60,537 nucleotides of DNA from Vibrio tasmaniensis 1F-187 (GCF_000272405.2 NZ_AJZM02000002.1:1-60537), one strand, 5' to 3'; counted from the stretch's first letter, positions 1 to 9,501 are shown. Numbers and translations are program-made. Notes: generated from the letters alone by a model not told the origin.

Positions 1-110
1 GAAAGATCAACACGCCCTATTTATACCTCATACAGCTATCAATAAACATGATGTGTAGGGTTCACTTGTTGATGAATCATAATAATCAGTTCAAGTTGTG
101 TTTATCTCGA

Positions 111-221
111 TTAACCACTTTTCTGCTGTGTACGATGGTGACCGTGGTTATGCACATGACGGTTTGGGGTTGGTAAACGGCGAGCAGCAGATACAGTTGA
201 AGTTTGGGCTTGTGAATACAT
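111..221 (-). CDS. Putative 36-aa His-rich small protein or leader peptide
   Basis: This is a 36-codon frame preceded by a full Shine-Dalgarno sequence (AGGAGG, 7 nt before the ATG). The peptide is basic (two adjacent Arg near residues 14-15) and carries a His cluster at residues 22-29 (HVHNHGHH), followed by a polar tail. There is no signal peptide or membrane segment. It lies about 107 bp downstream of nfo on the same strand with no terminator between them, so co-transcription is possible. I do not recognise a family. It could be a true small protein, or a leader peptide for a gene left of the window. The strong ribosome binding site is the main support; conservation cannot be judged from here. 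Confidence 0.45.
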   Translation of the reverse strand: MYSQAQTSTVSAARRLPTPNRHVHNHGHHRTQQKSG

Positions 222-224
222 AAA

Positions 225-286
225 GGCACCTCCTCTAAGACATCGTGAACTACATATTCACTTTAATACTATGAAAGAAAGGTGCC
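225..286 (-). promoter_or_regulatory. RNA stem that can mask the ribosome binding site of the small ORF
   Basis: On the minus-strand RNA, GGCACCTTT (286 to 278) can pair with GGAGGTGCC (233 to 225): seven Watson-Crick pairs plus two G-U pairs. This covers most of the Shine-Dalgarno sequence of the 36-codon ORF. Inside lies a second stem, GTGAA (261-257) with TTCAC (249-245), closing a 7-nt loop. Such an arrangement would hold translation off until the stem is opened by heat, a ligand, an antisense RNA or an upstream ribosome. Function is inferred. Confidence 0.45.
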
Positions 287-327
287 AATTTTTAGGAGTA
301 GAAGGAAATTAATTATTCCCTCTATTA

Positions 328-1236
328 TTACGCTTCTTCGCTCGCTAGCGTTGCTGAGCGATGAAACATTCTAAGTTGTTGAATTTCCTCTTTCCAGATC
401 GTCGAATCAATGGTTTCCAAGATAAGAGGGATACCATTAAAGCGAGAATCCGAGGCAATATACTCAAAACAATCCCAGCCAATCTCGCCTTTTCCTAAAG
501 AATGATGTCGATCGACTCGGCTCGCAAACTCAGCTTTTGAATCATTGATGTGCATTGCTCTTAGATAGTGCATACCCACAATGCGCTCGAACTCAGCAAA
601 AGTCTGCTCACACGCTTCTTTTGTTCGTAAGTCATAACCGGCTGTAAAAGTATGGCAAGTGTCTAAACACACACCAACGCGTGATTTATCTTCTACTTGG
701 TCGATGATCTCTGCTAGTTGCTCAAACTTCCAGCCAAGGTTCGTCCCCTGCCCTGAGGTATTCTCAATCACCGCAATCACATCAGGCACCGCTTGATGAG
801 CCAAGTTGATAGACTCAGCGATCTTGGCCAAACATTCGCTTTCTGAGATTTTCTTCAAATGACTCCCAGGATGAAAATTCAAAAGCGTGAGTCCTAGTTG
901 GTTACAACGCTCCATTTCATCAATAAAAGCCGCACGTGATTTCTCTAGCTTCTCTTCTTCTGGTGCTCCTAGGTTAATAAGGTAGGAGTCATGAGGAAGA
1001 ATATTCTCAGCACTAAAGCCCAACATCTTACAGTTGGCTTTAAACGCACTAATGGTTTTCGCTTCCAGCGGCTTTGCTGCCCACTGTCTTTGGTTTTTGG
1101 TGAACAGTGCAAAAGCATTGGCGCCAATCTCTCTTGCGCGCATTGGCGCCTGATCAACACCACCAGCAGCAGACACATGCGCACCAATAAACTTAATATT
1201 AGTTTCAGGTTTTGAAGATGAATTATTGTTTGTCAT
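328..1236 (-). CDS. nfo: Endonuclease IV, AP endonuclease
   Basis: This TIM-barrel metalloenzyme cuts the DNA backbone 5' of abasic sites in base excision repair. The 302-residue product opens its core with [11 protein letters not shown] near residue 16 and carries the family's metal-binding stretches: the NFHPGSH block, [20 protein letters not shown] and RVDRHHSLG, ending in LILET. The core matches E. coli Nfo (285 aa). It has about 14 extra polar residues (Asn, Ser, Lys) at the N terminus, and no internal ATG offers a better start. It is a single gene, transcribed away from grcA. Confidence 0.97.
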   Translation of the reverse strand: MTNNNSSSKPETNIKFIGAHVSAAGGVDQAPMRAREIGANAFALFTKNQRQWAAKPLEAKTISAFKANCKMLGFSAENILPHDSYLINLGAPEEEKLEKSRAAFIDEMERCNQLGLTLLNFHPGSHLKKISESECLAKIAESINLAHQAVPDVIAVIENTSGQGTNLGWKFEQLAEIIDQVEDKSRVGVCLDTCHTFTAGYDLRTKEACEQTFAEFERIVGMHYLRAMHINDSKAEFASRVDRHHSLGKGEIGWDCFEYIASDSRFNGIPLILETIDSTIWKEEIQQLRMFHRSATLASEEA

Positions 1237-1397
1237 TAAATCACTTTACACTTTCAGGATGCTTAATAATTAAAGGGTCGTATCACTTACAGGTCAATAA
1301 AAACACAACAAATGTAGTAAATTAACAACAAATTCCACTGTTAAATATTTTTTATACTTTAAAATATTTTGTAATTACTTTGTTTTCAAAGGTTTTA

Positions 1398-1494
1398 TTG
1401 ATTTAACTCAAAGTAATCACCTTGAAAAAAATGAGGTTTTTGGTTGTTTTTTGACTTAAATCAATATTAAACTACCACAAACTAGGTATATATT
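1398..1494 (+). promoter_or_regulatory. grcA promoter with two FNR boxes
   Basis: The proximal box TTGACTTAAATCAA (1451-1464) and distal box TTGATTTAACTCAA (1398-1411) each fit the FNR consensus TTGAT-N4-ATCAA with one mismatch. Their centres are 53 bp apart. A -10 region TATATATT (1487-1494) places the start near 1499, about 41 bp from the proximal centre, as in a class II FNR promoter. From memory, the E. coli yfiD/grcA promoter has sites at -40.5 and -93.5, the same spacing. The rest of the 326-bp gap (1237-1562) is AT-rich with nothing else that I recognise. Confidence 0.8.
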
Positions 1495-1562
1495 ACTCAG
1501 CTCAATAAAATTCGAAAGTTAACACCATAATCAAACCACATAAAGTGGACTAGGAGATAGTT

Positions 1563-1940
1563 ATGATCCAAGGTATTCAAATTACTAAAGCAGCAAACGA
1601 CGACCTACTAAACTCAATCTGGCTACTAGACAGCGAGAAGAACGAAGCTCGTTGTGTTGTTGCTACTTCAGGTTTCGAAGCTGACCAAGTTATCTCAGCA
1701 GCAGACCTAGGCGAGTACGAAAGCCGTGAAGTTGCTATCGAAGCAGCACCACGCATCGAAGGTGGTCAACACCTAAACGTTAACGTTCTTAAGCGTGAAA
1801 CGCTAGAAGATGCCGTTGCTCACCCAGAGAACTACCCACAGCTAACTATCCGTGTATCGGGTTACGCTGTACGTTTCAACTCTCTAACTACTGAACAACA
1901 ACGTGACGTTATCGCACGTACGTTCACTGAGTCTCTATAA
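1563..1940 (+). CDS. grcA: Autonomous glycyl radical cofactor
   Basis: This 125-residue stand-alone copy of the C-terminal glycyl-radical domain of pyruvate formate-lyase can restore activity to PFL that oxygen has cleaved at its radical glycine. The signature [13 protein letters not shown] lies near residues 97-109, with the radical Gly within VSGYA. Upstream [26 protein letters not shown] sequence is typical of YfiD. The ribosome binding site is TAGGAGA, 6-7 nt before the ATG. Codon choice is strongly biased, as expected of an abundant protein. Two FNR boxes in front fit induction under low oxygen. Confidence 0.97.
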   Translation: MIQGIQITKAANDDLLNSIWLLDSEKNEARCVVATSGFEADQVISAADLGEYESREVAIEAAPRIEGGQHLNVNVLKRETLEDAVAHPENYPQLTIRVSGYAVRFNSLTTEQQRDVIARTFTESL

Positions 1941-1965
1941 TTTTTAGAGCTTGAATTAGAATACA

Positions 1966-1995
1966 AAAACGGCGCTCATTGAGCGCCGTTTTTAT
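1966..1995. terminator. Bidirectional terminator between grcA and thrC
   Basis: GGCGCTC-ATT-GAGCGCC (1971-1987) is flanked by an A-run on the left and GTTTTTATTT on the right. It can end grcA transcripts rightward and thrABC transcripts leftward. Confidence 0.9.
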
Positions 1996-2018
1996 TTGTT
2001 CAACAATACTGGTGTAGG

Positions 2019-3302
2019 TTACGGTTGAACTCGACGAAGCACTGCTTTTAGCGCTTCAAAATCGTTATCTAGATCTTCAGACAACAACTCCATCACCGCG
2101 TGTTTTGCTAGCGGACCTGGCAGTTCAATGTCAGTACCTAAGATGTCATCAACCACTTCTTTGAATTTCGCAGGGTGTGCCGTACATAAGAACAGGCCTG
2201 TCTCGTTCTCTTGCAGTTGCTCTTCCAATAGACGGTAAGCAATCGCACCATGAGGTTCACACAGGTAACCTTGAGCTTTTAGATCACGTACTGATTCAGC
2301 ACTCTGCTCATCAGATACTTTACCTTTACCCAAAGTATCCAGTCCCCAACCTTTCAGTTGGCAAAGCTCTTCGATACGTGGCCAGTTGTTTGGTTGGCTC
2401 ACGTCCATCGCGTTCGATGTTGTCGCAACCGTTGGTTTTGGATCCCATTGACCTGTTTCTAGGTAACGGGGAACCGTGTCGTTTTCGTTGGTTGCTGCAA
2501 TGAAGCGTTTAACCGGTAAGCCTAGCGCTTTCGCTAATAGACCCGCAGTTAGGTTACCAAAGTTACCACTTGGTACAGAGATAACCAGATTTTCACGTTG
2601 CTCTTTGGTTAGCTGAGAAGCCGCCTCAAAGTAATAACAGATCTGAGCCATCAAACGGCTGATGTTGATTGAGTTTGCTGAGTTTAAGCCAATTTCTTTA
2701 CGCAGTTCAGCATCGTCAAACGCGTCTTTTACTAATGCCTGACACGCATCAAAATCGCCATCAATCGCTACAGTGTGAATGTTCTTACCTAGCGTACAGA
2801 ATAGCTTTTCTTGCAGTGGGCTGATCTTGCCTTTCGGGTATAGGATAACAACGTTGATGTTTTCCATGCCGTAGAATGCGTGTGCAACCGCAGCGCCAGT
2901 ATCACCCGATGTTGCCGTTAAGATTGTGATTTGACCGCCATCAGAAACCGCAGCCAAAGATTGAGCCATAAAACGGCCACCGAAATCTTTAAATGCTAAC
3001 GTTGGACCGTGAAACAGTTCAAGTGCGTAAACACCGTCTTTCACTTGGTTGATCGGTGCTGGGAATTGGAATGCCGCATCCACTAGTTGATCGATCTGTT
3101 CTTTTGGTAACTCATCACCAATTAGAGCAGAAAGAATCTTTGAACTACGAGGGACAAAGTCCTCTGCAAGTAGTGCATCGATGTCATCGAACTTAGGCAG
3201 CTCTGATGGGAAAAATAGACCTTGATTACGACCTAGACCTTGACGAACGGCTTGGCCAAAAGAGACTTGCTCATCGTTTTCTTTGATGTTGTACAGCTTC
3301 AT
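2019..3302 (-). CDS. thrC: Threonine synthase
   Basis: This PLP enzyme converts O-phosphohomoserine to threonine, the last step of the pathway. The 427-residue length matches E. coli ThrC (428). The PLP lysine is expected at K105 in [13 protein letters not shown], and the phosphate-binding block [13 protein letters not shown] is present. It is the last gene of thrABC; its ATG overlaps the end of thrB by 4 bp, which points to coupled translation. Confidence 0.98.
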   Translation of the reverse strand: MKLYNIKENDEQVSFGQAVRQGLGRNQGLFFPSELPKFDDIDALLAEDFVPRSSKILSALIGDELPKEQIDQLVDAAFQFPAPINQVKDGVYALELFHGPTLAFKDFGGRFMAQSLAAVSDGGQITILTATSGDTGAAVAHAFYGMENINVVILYPKGKISPLQEKLFCTLGKNIHTVAIDGDFDACQALVKDAFDDAELRKEIGLNSANSINISRLMAQICYYFEAASQLTKEQRENLVISVPSGNFGNLTAGLLAKALGLPVKRFIAATNENDTVPRYLETGQWDPKPTVATTSNAMDVSQPNNWPRIEELCQLKGWGLDTLGKGKVSDEQSAESVRDLKAQGYLCEPHGAIAYRLLEEQLQENETGLFLCTAHPAKFKEVVDDILGTDIELPGPLAKHAVMELLSEDLDNDFEALKAVLRRVQP

Positions 3303-4270
3303 AACTCACTTCCTGTAACGATCGAACCTTGTTTATCTAAGCGACAAACGTGGACGAATCCTTCTTCATTTTGTACGTAGTGTTGTTCTAACCAGCGTGC
3401 AACACGCTCGGCGACATCTTGTTCTTTGCAAATGCTAAATAGCGTAGGGCCACTACCAGAAATTCCAGTAGCTAATGCTCCTGCTGACGTTGCATATTTA
3501 CGTGCATCAGCAAACCCTGGAAGCAGTTTCTCACGATATGGTTCAGCAATCACGTCTTTGATCATCTTAGCGGCTAGCTCCGGCTGACCAGAGTGACAAG
3601 CATGAATAAAGCCCGCTAAATGACGACCATGGGCAATCACATCTTGACGGCGATACTGAGAAGGCAAGATCTCTCGCGCTTCAGCCGTTGAAACCTTGAT
3701 GCCCGGGTACGCCATTACCCAATACCAATCGTCAAAACATGGAACCTCTTGGCTAATAATGCCAAGCTCTTCCAACATTAATTGCACACCACCAAGGTAA
3801 CATGGCGCTACGTTATCGTAATGTATGCCACCTGAAATCTTACCTTCCATTTCACCCATAAGAGCAAGCAGTTCAGTTTCATTCAACGGTTGACCATGAA
3901 AACGGTTCAAAGCATCTAGTGCTGCGACAATTGAACATGCACTTGATCCTAAACCAGAGCCGATAGGCATGTTCTTCTCTAGCGTCATCTCTAGAGACTT
4001 AACTGAGATACCTTTCTTGTCTAACTCGCGAGAGAACACAACCCAGCAGTCGTAGACAATATTTTCTTTGGTTTCAGTTGGCAGCTTAGAAACAAAGCTG
4101 CCTGCTGTTTTTAGCGAGAATGGTTCATCACCGGCTTTCACCATTACTCGGTCACCAAGCAATGTGCCATCCACTGGAGACACAGCGGCCCCCAGCACAT
4201 CAAAACCTACACTGACATTGCCGATTGATGCAGGAGCATAAACGACAACATCCATATCACTTGAACTCAT
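3299..4270 (-). CDS. thrB: Homoserine kinase
   Basis: This GHMP-family kinase phosphorylates homoserine. The ATP-binding motif [12 protein letters not shown] is near residue 90, the N-terminal strand is [20 protein letters not shown], and the C-terminal SGSGPTLF motif is present. I chose the ATG at 4270 (323 aa): a TTAGGAG ribosome binding site at the end of thrA lies 7 nt upstream, and the start falls 2 nt after the thrA stop. An upstream in-frame start at 4291 is a TTG lying over the thrA coding end and is less likely. Confidence 0.97.
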   Translation of the reverse strand: MSSSDMDVVVYAPASIGNVSVGFDVLGAAVSPVDGTLLGDRVMVKAGDEPFSLKTAGSFVSKLPTETKENIVYDCWVVFSRELDKKGISVKSLEMTLEKNMPIGSGLGSSACSIVAALDALNRFHGQPLNETELLALMGEMEGKISGGIHYDNVAPCYLGGVQLMLEELGIISQEVPCFDDWYWVMAYPGIKVSTAEAREILPSQYRRQDVIAHGRHLAGFIHACHSGQPELAAKMIKDVIAEPYREKLLPGFADARKYATSAGALATGISGSGPTLFSICKEQDVAERVARWLEQHYVQNEEGFVHVCRLDKQGSIVTGSEL

Positions 4271-4272
4271 TC

Positions 4273-6732
4273 CTAAACTCCTAATTTCCAACCAAGAGTA
4301 CGCATCACATCAGAGAATACGCCTGCTGCTGTAACTTCAGTACCTGCACCGTAGCCACGCAGAACGAGCGGGATTGGCTGGTAGTAACGGCTGTAGAATG
4401 CCAGAGCGTTCTCGCCATCTTTAATCTTAAACATTGGGTCATCGCCATCAACAGCTGCGATACGAACCTTACATTTACCTTCAGCGATCTCACCCACATA
4501 ACGAAGTACTTTGCCTTCTTCTGCTGCGATAGCTGACTGCTCTTTGAAGTATGCATCCGCTTCTGGCAAGCGAGCCATGAACTCGTCAACTGTACCTGAG
4601 TCATCAAAACCCGGTGGCAATGCTTGGTCAACTTCAACATCTTCAAGCTCAAGTGCCATACCCGCTTCACGAGCAAGAATAAGCAGCTTACGCGCAACGT
4701 CCATACCAGACAGATCATCACGAGGATCCGGCTCAGTGAAGCCGTTATCTTTAGCAATGTTGGTTGCTTGGCTGAGTGTCATACCCTCATCCAGCTTACC
4801 GAAGATGTAAGACAGTGAACCAGAAAGAATACCGTTGAACTTCTCAAGCTCATCACCTGCAGAGATTAGGTTCTGTAAGTTTTCGATTACCGGTAGACCT
4901 GCGCCTACTGTTGTCTCGTACATCAACTTACGACGAGAGTTACGCGCCACTTCACGAAGCTGATGGTAGTAAGCCATGCTTGCTGTGTTGGCTTTTTTGT
5001 TTGGTGTTACAACGTGGAAACCAGCCGCGAGGAAATCTGCGTATTGTCCTGCAATACCTTCGCTAGACGTACAGTCAACCAACACAGGGTTGATGATGTG
5101 ATTACGTTGAACAAGTGCCGCTAAACGCGCTAGGCTAAACTCTTCTGTCGCACTCGACATACGATCACGCCACTGTTCTAGCGGTAGACCATCGCTGTCT
5201 AGCAGCAAGCCTTTGCTGTTTGCTAAACCACATACGCGAATCACGATGCCTTTTTCAGCCAGTTTGCCTTGTTGACGTTGGATCTGGTCAACAAGCTCAC
5301 CACCAACACCGCCAACACCGACAACGAAGACGTCAAGGAAGTGCTTAGAGTTAAATAGGTTTTCATGACACGCTTTGATTGCTTCTGAGATTTTATCTTC
5401 CGGGATAACCGCAGAGATAGCGCGCTCTGAAGAGCCTTGAGCAATAGCAACGATGTTAACGTTCACTTCAGCTAAAGAAGAGAAGAACTGAGAAGCAACG
5501 CCACGTGATGTACGCATACCGTCACCCACCAGCGTCACAATCGCAACATCATCCATGAACTCAACTGGCTCTAATAGGCCATCTTTAAGTTCGAGTTCAA
5601 ACGCATCTGATAACACTTGCTTCGCTTTCACTTTGTCAGCCGATTCAATACAGAAGCTGATGCTGTACTCAGAAGAAGATTGAGTAATAAGAACGATAGA
5701 AACGCCTGCAGAAGACATCGCGCCGAATACACGACTCGCCATGCCTACCATGCCTTTCATACCTGGGCCTGATACGTTAACCATCGTTAGGTCACTTAGC
5801 GTAGTGATACCTTTGATCGCCAGGTTATCTTCGCCAGTGTCTTGGCCAATCAAAGTGCCGGCACCCTGTGGGTTGAAGCTGTTTTTGATCAGGCATGGAA
5901 TATGGAATTGTGCGATAGGTGCAATTGTTTTCGGGTGTAGAACAGAAGCACCGAAGTAAGATAGCTCCATCGCTTCTTGGTAGCTAAGTGATTTAAGAAG
6001 ACGGGCATCATCCACTAAGCGTGGGTCACAGTTGTAAACACCATCGACGTCAGTCCAAATCTCACAGCAATCAGCACGTAGACATGCCGCTAGAACTGCA
6101 GCTGAGTAGTCAGAGCCGTTACGGCCAAGCGTTACTAGCTCGCCTTTTTCATTACCAGCAGTAAAGCCCGGCATGATATTTACGTGACCTTTAGGAAGCG
6201 GTGATTGGCGGAAGTTCTGAGTTGAAACATCCACATCCACCATAGCTTCAAGATGATCACCTTGAGCATAGAGGTATTCCACAGGGTCAATCAGGCTTGC
6301 TGGTTGGCCTTTCGCTTCCAGCACCGCTTTCATTAGCTGGATTGAAACTCGCTCACCTTTACTAATGATACGAGCATTTACGTGATTCGGGCACATGCCC
6401 AGTAGGTTAATACCATTCACGAACTGCTTAAGTTGAGCAAGAGAGGTATCGACTTGCTCTTGAAACGCAGAGCCATCTACTGACGGCAATACCGCTTGAA
6501 TCTCTGCAAACAGCGCAGAAAATGATGATTCTATCTCTGAAATCTGTGTGTCAGCTTCACCGTTTTTCAGTGCAGCTTCAATAACAGCGACCAACTTATT
6601 GGTTGTTTTTCCTGGAGCCGATAGTACAACGGCTAGCTCTTCTTGCTGGGCATTATTAGCGATGATATCAGCTGCTCGTAAAAAACGATCTGCATCAGCT
6701 AATGATGAACCTCCAAACTTTAAAACGCGCAT
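4273..6732 (-). CDS. thrA: Bifunctional aspartokinase I / homoserine dehydrogenase I
   Basis: This fusion enzyme catalyses the first and third steps of threonine synthesis. The N-terminal aspartokinase starts [17 protein letters not shown]. Two ACT-like regulatory segments follow (around residues 315-460), where threonine binds to inhibit the enzyme. The NAD(P)-binding homoserine dehydrogenase domain starts near residue 465 ([16 protein letters not shown]), with a catalytic region around SLSYIFGKL. The ATG at 6732 gives 819 residues against 820 in E. coli; GGAG sits 8 nt upstream. An ATG four codons earlier would place that GGAG inside the gene. It is first in thrABC, behind an attenuator. 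Confidence 0.97.
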   Translation of the reverse strand: MRVLKFGGSSLADADRFLRAADIIANNAQQEELAVVLSAPGKTTNKLVAVIEAALKNGEADTQISEIESSFSALFAEIQAVLPSVDGSAFQEQVDTSLAQLKQFVNGINLLGMCPNHVNARIISKGERVSIQLMKAVLEAKGQPASLIDPVEYLYAQGDHLEAMVDVDVSTQNFRQSPLPKGHVNIMPGFTAGNEKGELVTLGRNGSDYSAAVLAACLRADCCEIWTDVDGVYNCDPRLVDDARLLKSLSYQEAMELSYFGASVLHPKTIAPIAQFHIPCLIKNSFNPQGAGTLIGQDTGEDNLAIKGITTLSDLTMVNVSGPGMKGMVGMASRVFGAMSSAGVSIVLITQSSSEYSISFCIESADKVKAKQVLSDAFELELKDGLLEPVEFMDDVAIVTLVGDGMRTSRGVASQFFSSLAEVNVNIVAIAQGSSERAISAVIPEDKISEAIKACHENLFNSKHFLDVFVVGVGGVGGELVDQIQRQQGKLAEKGIVIRVCGLANSKGLLLDSDGLPLEQWRDRMSSATEEFSLARLAALVQRNHIINPVLVDCTSSEGIAGQYADFLAAGFHVVTPNKKANTASMAYYHQLREVARNSRRKLMYETTVGAGLPVIENLQNLISAGDELEKFNGILSGSLSYIFGKLDEGMTLSQATNIAKDNGFTEPDPRDDLSGMDVARKLLILAREAGMALELEDVEVDQALPPGFDDSGTVDEFMARLPEADAYFKEQSAIAAEEGKVLRYVGEIAEGKCKVRIAAVDGDDPMFKIKDGENALAFYSRYYQPIPLVLRGYGAGTEVTAAGVFSDVMRTLGWKLGV

Positions 6733-6762
6733 CCCTTTCTCCATAAGTCATAAAAATGGTAC

Positions 6763-6803
6763 AAAAAAAGGCCTGTATCTTGTTGGATACAGGCCTTTTT
6801 TTT
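6763..6803 (-). terminator. thr operon attenuator
   Basis: On the minus strand GGCCTGTATC, a 6-nt loop and GATACAGGCC form a 10-bp perfect stem followed by seven T. It lies between the thrL leader frame and thrA, the place and form of a transcription attenuator. Read rightward it also has a T-run. Confidence 0.93.
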
Positions 6804-6815
6804 AAAATCCGTTAC

Positions 6816-6893
6816 TTAGCAGCCTGCCCCAACAATGTGAATGTCGGTAATAATAATGGTGGTGGTCATTACTAGGTGGCTTACATGCTGCAT
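6816..6893 (-). CDS. thrL: thr operon leader peptide
   Basis: This 25-codon frame contains the run MTTTIIITDIHIVGAG, with four Thr and five Ile codons in quick succession. It ends about 13 nt before the attenuator stem region. A ribosome stalling at the Thr/Ile codons when threonyl- or isoleucyl-tRNA is scarce would block terminator formation, as in the E. coli thr operon. The start may be the ATG at 6893, with AGAG about 9 nt upstream, or the in-frame ATG at 6869 (17 codons, poor ribosome binding site). The function rests on position and composition. Confidence 0.88.
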   Translation of the reverse strand: MQHVSHLVMTTTIIITDIHIVGAGC

Positions 6894-7197
6894 ATCAAAT
6901 TCTCTGCTTGTGCTTTACTCTACGTGTATCAATTTTTACTACTATGCGTCAATGAAAAGTTGCGTTTTTTTTACATTCACACCGTTTTTCAGAGCAAACC
7001 TTCATTTAAGAGATAAAACACCCTGCATCAACCTGCCATTCAGAGAGTGGATTAACTCATCAAACAAACAGAAGTAATCAGTTGCATATATAGTCATAAC
7101 AAAATGCTCTATCGATAGTACAGCGAACATACAAGTCCTGTGCTTTAATTGAACAATAACGTTCGAAAAACAATAATAATGACATCAGGAGTGGGAA
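6894..7197. other. Intergenic region between thrL and the small outer-membrane-like gene
   Basis: This gap must hold the divergent promoters of the thr operon (leftward) and of the gene at 7198 (rightward). A TTGACG hexamer lies on the minus strand near 6948-6953, but the -10 behind it is weak. I see no convincing hairpin or RNA gene. Confidence 0.4.
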
Positions 7198-7674
7198 ATG
7201 AAGAGATTACTTATTCTTTTAGTCTTTGCTATGCCTGTTGTTTGTTCAGCGAACAGTTTACCGCTACTGAGCAGTTTGCCTTTGCTCCCCAGTCAAATCG
7301 ATAGCTCTGCCCATAAGTTTTTTATCTCCACGCAAAGTGCATCGAGTGAAAGCTTTGATACTTGGACAGTAGACAGTGGCTATTCTTATAGCTTGTTTTC
7401 TGATGTGGATCTTTATTTCGGTACACGAATCAACACTGCTGCACTGAAATATGAGAGTGGATTCTTGAGTGGTGTTAGTTATCAGTTTTCCGAAAGAGTC
7501 TCTTTCAACAGCTCTCTACACACCTATAACAATGAAACCGAAGACAGTGAGAAATCGGTAGCCGCAGAGCTTTCTAGCCGCGTGCAGCTAACCGACAATC
7601 TAGATATGCATGCCACCCTTGATTATGAAGAGTGGCAACAAGGTGTTGAGGTAGGATTAGGGTTTCGCTTCTAA
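7198..7674 (+). CDS. Small outer-membrane-like protein, unknown function
   Basis: The 158-residue product starts with a clear signal peptide (MKRLLILLVFAMPVVCSA, cleavage likely after SA). The mature part of about 140 residues alternates polar and hydrophobic residues in short strands (YSYSLFSDVDLYFGTRI, SGVSYQFSERVSFNSS) and ends in GLGFRF, with the C-terminal Phe typical of proteins inserted by the BAM machinery. I infer a small beta-barrel or a periplasmic beta-rich protein; I do not recognise a named family. The ribosome binding site AGGAG is good. It stands alone, with rraA-like convergent on its right. Confidence 0.75.
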   Translation: MKRLLILLVFAMPVVCSANSLPLLSSLPLLPSQIDSSAHKFFISTQSASSESFDTWTVDSGYSYSLFSDVDLYFGTRINTAALKYESGFLSGVSYQFSERVSFNSSLHTYNNETEDSEKSVAAELSSRVQLTDNLDMHATLDYEEWQQGVEVGLGFRF

Positions 7675-7703
7675 TCTATCCCACTTCTTTATTGATGAGC
7701 CCG

Positions 7704-8189
7704 TTAAGATTCAATCAACAATTCCGTTGAAATTAACACACCATTCCAATCGGCATAAATGTAATCACCGGGCTGAATCAGTTGATTGTGTATAGAGAGC
7801 GTCACATTCACTTGCCCAACACCGTGCTTCTCGGTTTTAAATGGAGAGGCTCCGAGAGCTTGAATACCAAGATCCATCTGCGCCATCATCGCAACATCAC
7901 GCACCGCACCATTCACAATGACGCCTTCCCAACCATTTTCGATGGCTAGAATAGCCAATTGGTCGCCAAGTAACGCTTTTTGACACGAGCCATTACCGTC
8001 TACAACGAGTACTTTGCCGCAGCCATCGGTCTCTAAAACTTCACGAACCTTGGAATTATCGTGATAACAACGAACTGTTACAATTTTCCCCCAGAACGCA
8101 CCACGCTGGCCGAAGTTCTGTAATGGCATATTCAGTAGCGTGACTTTGCTTTCAAACTCATCACATAAGTCAGGTGTTATATCGTGCAT
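7704..8189 (-). CDS. RraA-like protein (RNase E regulator / HMG aldolase family)
   Basis: The 161-residue product has the RraA fold throughout: [66 protein letters not shown] and [14 protein letters not shown]. It is the same length as E. coli RraA but clearly divergent. It keeps the Arg-Asp pair (VRD) of class II 4-hydroxy-4-methyl-2-oxoglutarate aldolases, where E. coli RraA has Arg-Gln. The acidic residue expected three positions after the Asp is Met here. V. cholerae has a similar gene beside thr, annotated as a putative aldolase (from memory). Aldolase and RNase E roles are both open, so I give no symbol. Confidence 0.85.
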   Translation of the reverse strand: MHDITPDLCDEFESKVTLLNMPLQNFGQRGAFWGKIVTVRCYHDNSKVREVLETDGCGKVLVVDGNGSCQKALLGDQLAILAIENGWEGVIVNGAVRDVAMMAQMDLGIQALGASPFKTEKHGVGQVNVTLSIHNQLIQPGDYIYADWNGVLISTELLIES

Positions 8190-8765
8190 ATATCCTCCGT
8201 GAGTAAGGCAAACCTATTAAGTCAGGTGAGCCTCTATGCTTTTATATATTATTAAAATTAATCCTTTGTTTTCATTGCTCTATGCCCAATTTAATACGAA
8301 ATAAAAGTTGATTGAGCATATTTATCTACTAGACTCTAAGGATAGCTTTCAGCTTCCTTGGTTCATAGTCCGGTCTTTAGCAAGTAAGATGTGCGAAACA
8401 TCTCGAATAATCATTCTTATTTTGGTGCTAAATAGTCACCATAACATTGGTTAAGTTGTAGCCATACTATTAAAGTTTGTTGCGATACGGCAATTGATGT
8501 AAATCAACAAAGTGAATGGAATTAACATTCTCGCGTTGTTAGCATGCTGTTAACATTATAGAATCCTCTTAAATCACTAAAAGAATGATTGAAAGGCGTA
8601 CTGGATCTACGTTATTGGGCAATACTTCAAGGAAGGCAGATAGCTGGAAGTAAGTGTTTTTTTGAAAACTTTAAGTTATCATCAAAAATACATTACCTGT
8701 ATGTTATGTTTTGCCTAGAATTTATTCTATTAGCACAGTTTCGTCACAAATTTAGGTACCGCCAA
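8190..8765. other. Divergent region between rraA-like and arcA
   Basis: This 576-bp AT-rich gap contains the FNR box and probably several arcA promoters. If transcription starts near the FNR box, the arcA leader is about 200 nt long. The last 177 bp are open in frame with arcA, but the encoded sequence is unlike any ArcA. No RNA gene was recognised. Confidence 0.5.
8494..8507 (+). promoter_or_regulatory. FNR box upstream of arcA
   Basis: TTGATGTAAATCAA is a perfect match to TTGAT-N4-ATCAA. It lies 259 bp before the arcA start codon. FNR activation of arcA is established in E. coli. The matching -10 is uncertain; a TATAGA-like hexamer occurs at 8557-8562. Confidence 0.75.
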
Positions 8766-9482
8766 ATGCAAACCCCGCAGATTCTTATCGTTGAAGATGA
8801 GCAAGTAACTCGTAACACTCTAAAGAGTATTTTTGAAGCAGAGGGATATGCTGTTTTTGAGGCTAGCGACGGTGAAGAGATGCACCAAGTGCTATCTGAC
8901 AACCAAGTTAACCTTGTAATTATGGACATCAACCTTCCAGGTAAGAATGGCCTACTACTTGCTCGTGAACTGCGTGAGCAAGCAAACGTAGCGCTTATGT
9001 TCTTAACAGGTCGTGATAATGAAGTTGATAAGATCCTTGGCCTAGAGATCGGCGCAGATGACTACATCACTAAGCCTTTCAACCCTCGTGAGCTGACTAT
9101 CCGTGCACGCAACCTTCTGAACCGTTCAATGAGCACAAGCTCTGTTCAAGAAGAAAAGCGTAGCGTTGAGAAGTACGAGTTCAATGGTTGGGTACTAGAT
9201 ATCAACAGTCGTTCTCTGGTTAGCCCAGATGGCGAAGGCTACAAGCTACCTCGTTCAGAGTTCCGTGCTCTACTTCACTTCTGTGAGAACCCAGGTAAGA
9301 TCCAAACACGTGCAGACCTTCTTAAGAAGATGACTGGCCGTGAGCTTAAGCCACACGATCGTACTGTAGACGTAACAATCCGTCGTATTCGTAAGCACTT
9401 TGAATCTGTTTCTGGTACGCCAGAAATCATCGCGACGATTCACGGTGAAGGCTACCGCTTTTGTGGTGACCTAGAAGACTAA
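8766..9482 (+). CDS. arcA: Aerobic respiration response regulator ArcA
   Basis: This OmpR-type regulator is phosphorylated by ArcB and represses respiratory genes under low oxygen. The receiver domain (1-120) has the acidic pair DE at 11-12, the phosphorylated Asp at 54 (VIMDINLPG), Thr in MFLTGRD and Lys in ITKPF. The winged-helix DNA-binding domain (about 135-235) has [16 protein letters not shown] and [11 protein letters not shown]. The start at 8766 gives 238 residues, the family length, beginning [13 protein letters not shown]. Codon use is strongly biased, suggesting high expression. An FNR box lies upstream. Confidence 0.98.
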   Translation: MQTPQILIVEDEQVTRNTLKSIFEAEGYAVFEASDGEEMHQVLSDNQVNLVIMDINLPGKNGLLLARELREQANVALMFLTGRDNEVDKILGLEIGADDYITKPFNPRELTIRARNLLNRSMSTSSVQEEKRSVEKYEFNGWVLDINSRSLVSPDGEGYKLPRSEFRALLHFCENPGKIQTRADLLKKMTGRELKPHDRTVDVTIRRIRKHFESVSGTPEIIATIHGEGYRFCGDLED

Positions 9483-9501
9483 TTCGATTCGCGCTTCTGG
9501 C

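Noticed and set aside
1..60. The end of a coding region at the left edge
   Set aside because: Two rightward frames run from the edge for 14 and 18 codons before stopping. Neither is long enough to recognise, so no gene or insertion sequence is called.
6841..7077. A 78-codon rightward frame opposite thrL
   Set aside because: It overlaps the well-supported leader peptide in antisense. Its hydrophobic start (VIIMVVV) is the reverse complement of the Thr/Ile codon run.
8589..8765. A 59-codon N-terminal extension of ArcA
   Set aside because: The frame is open by chance. The family length is 238 residues starting MQTPQ, and the extra sequence is unlike any receiver protein.
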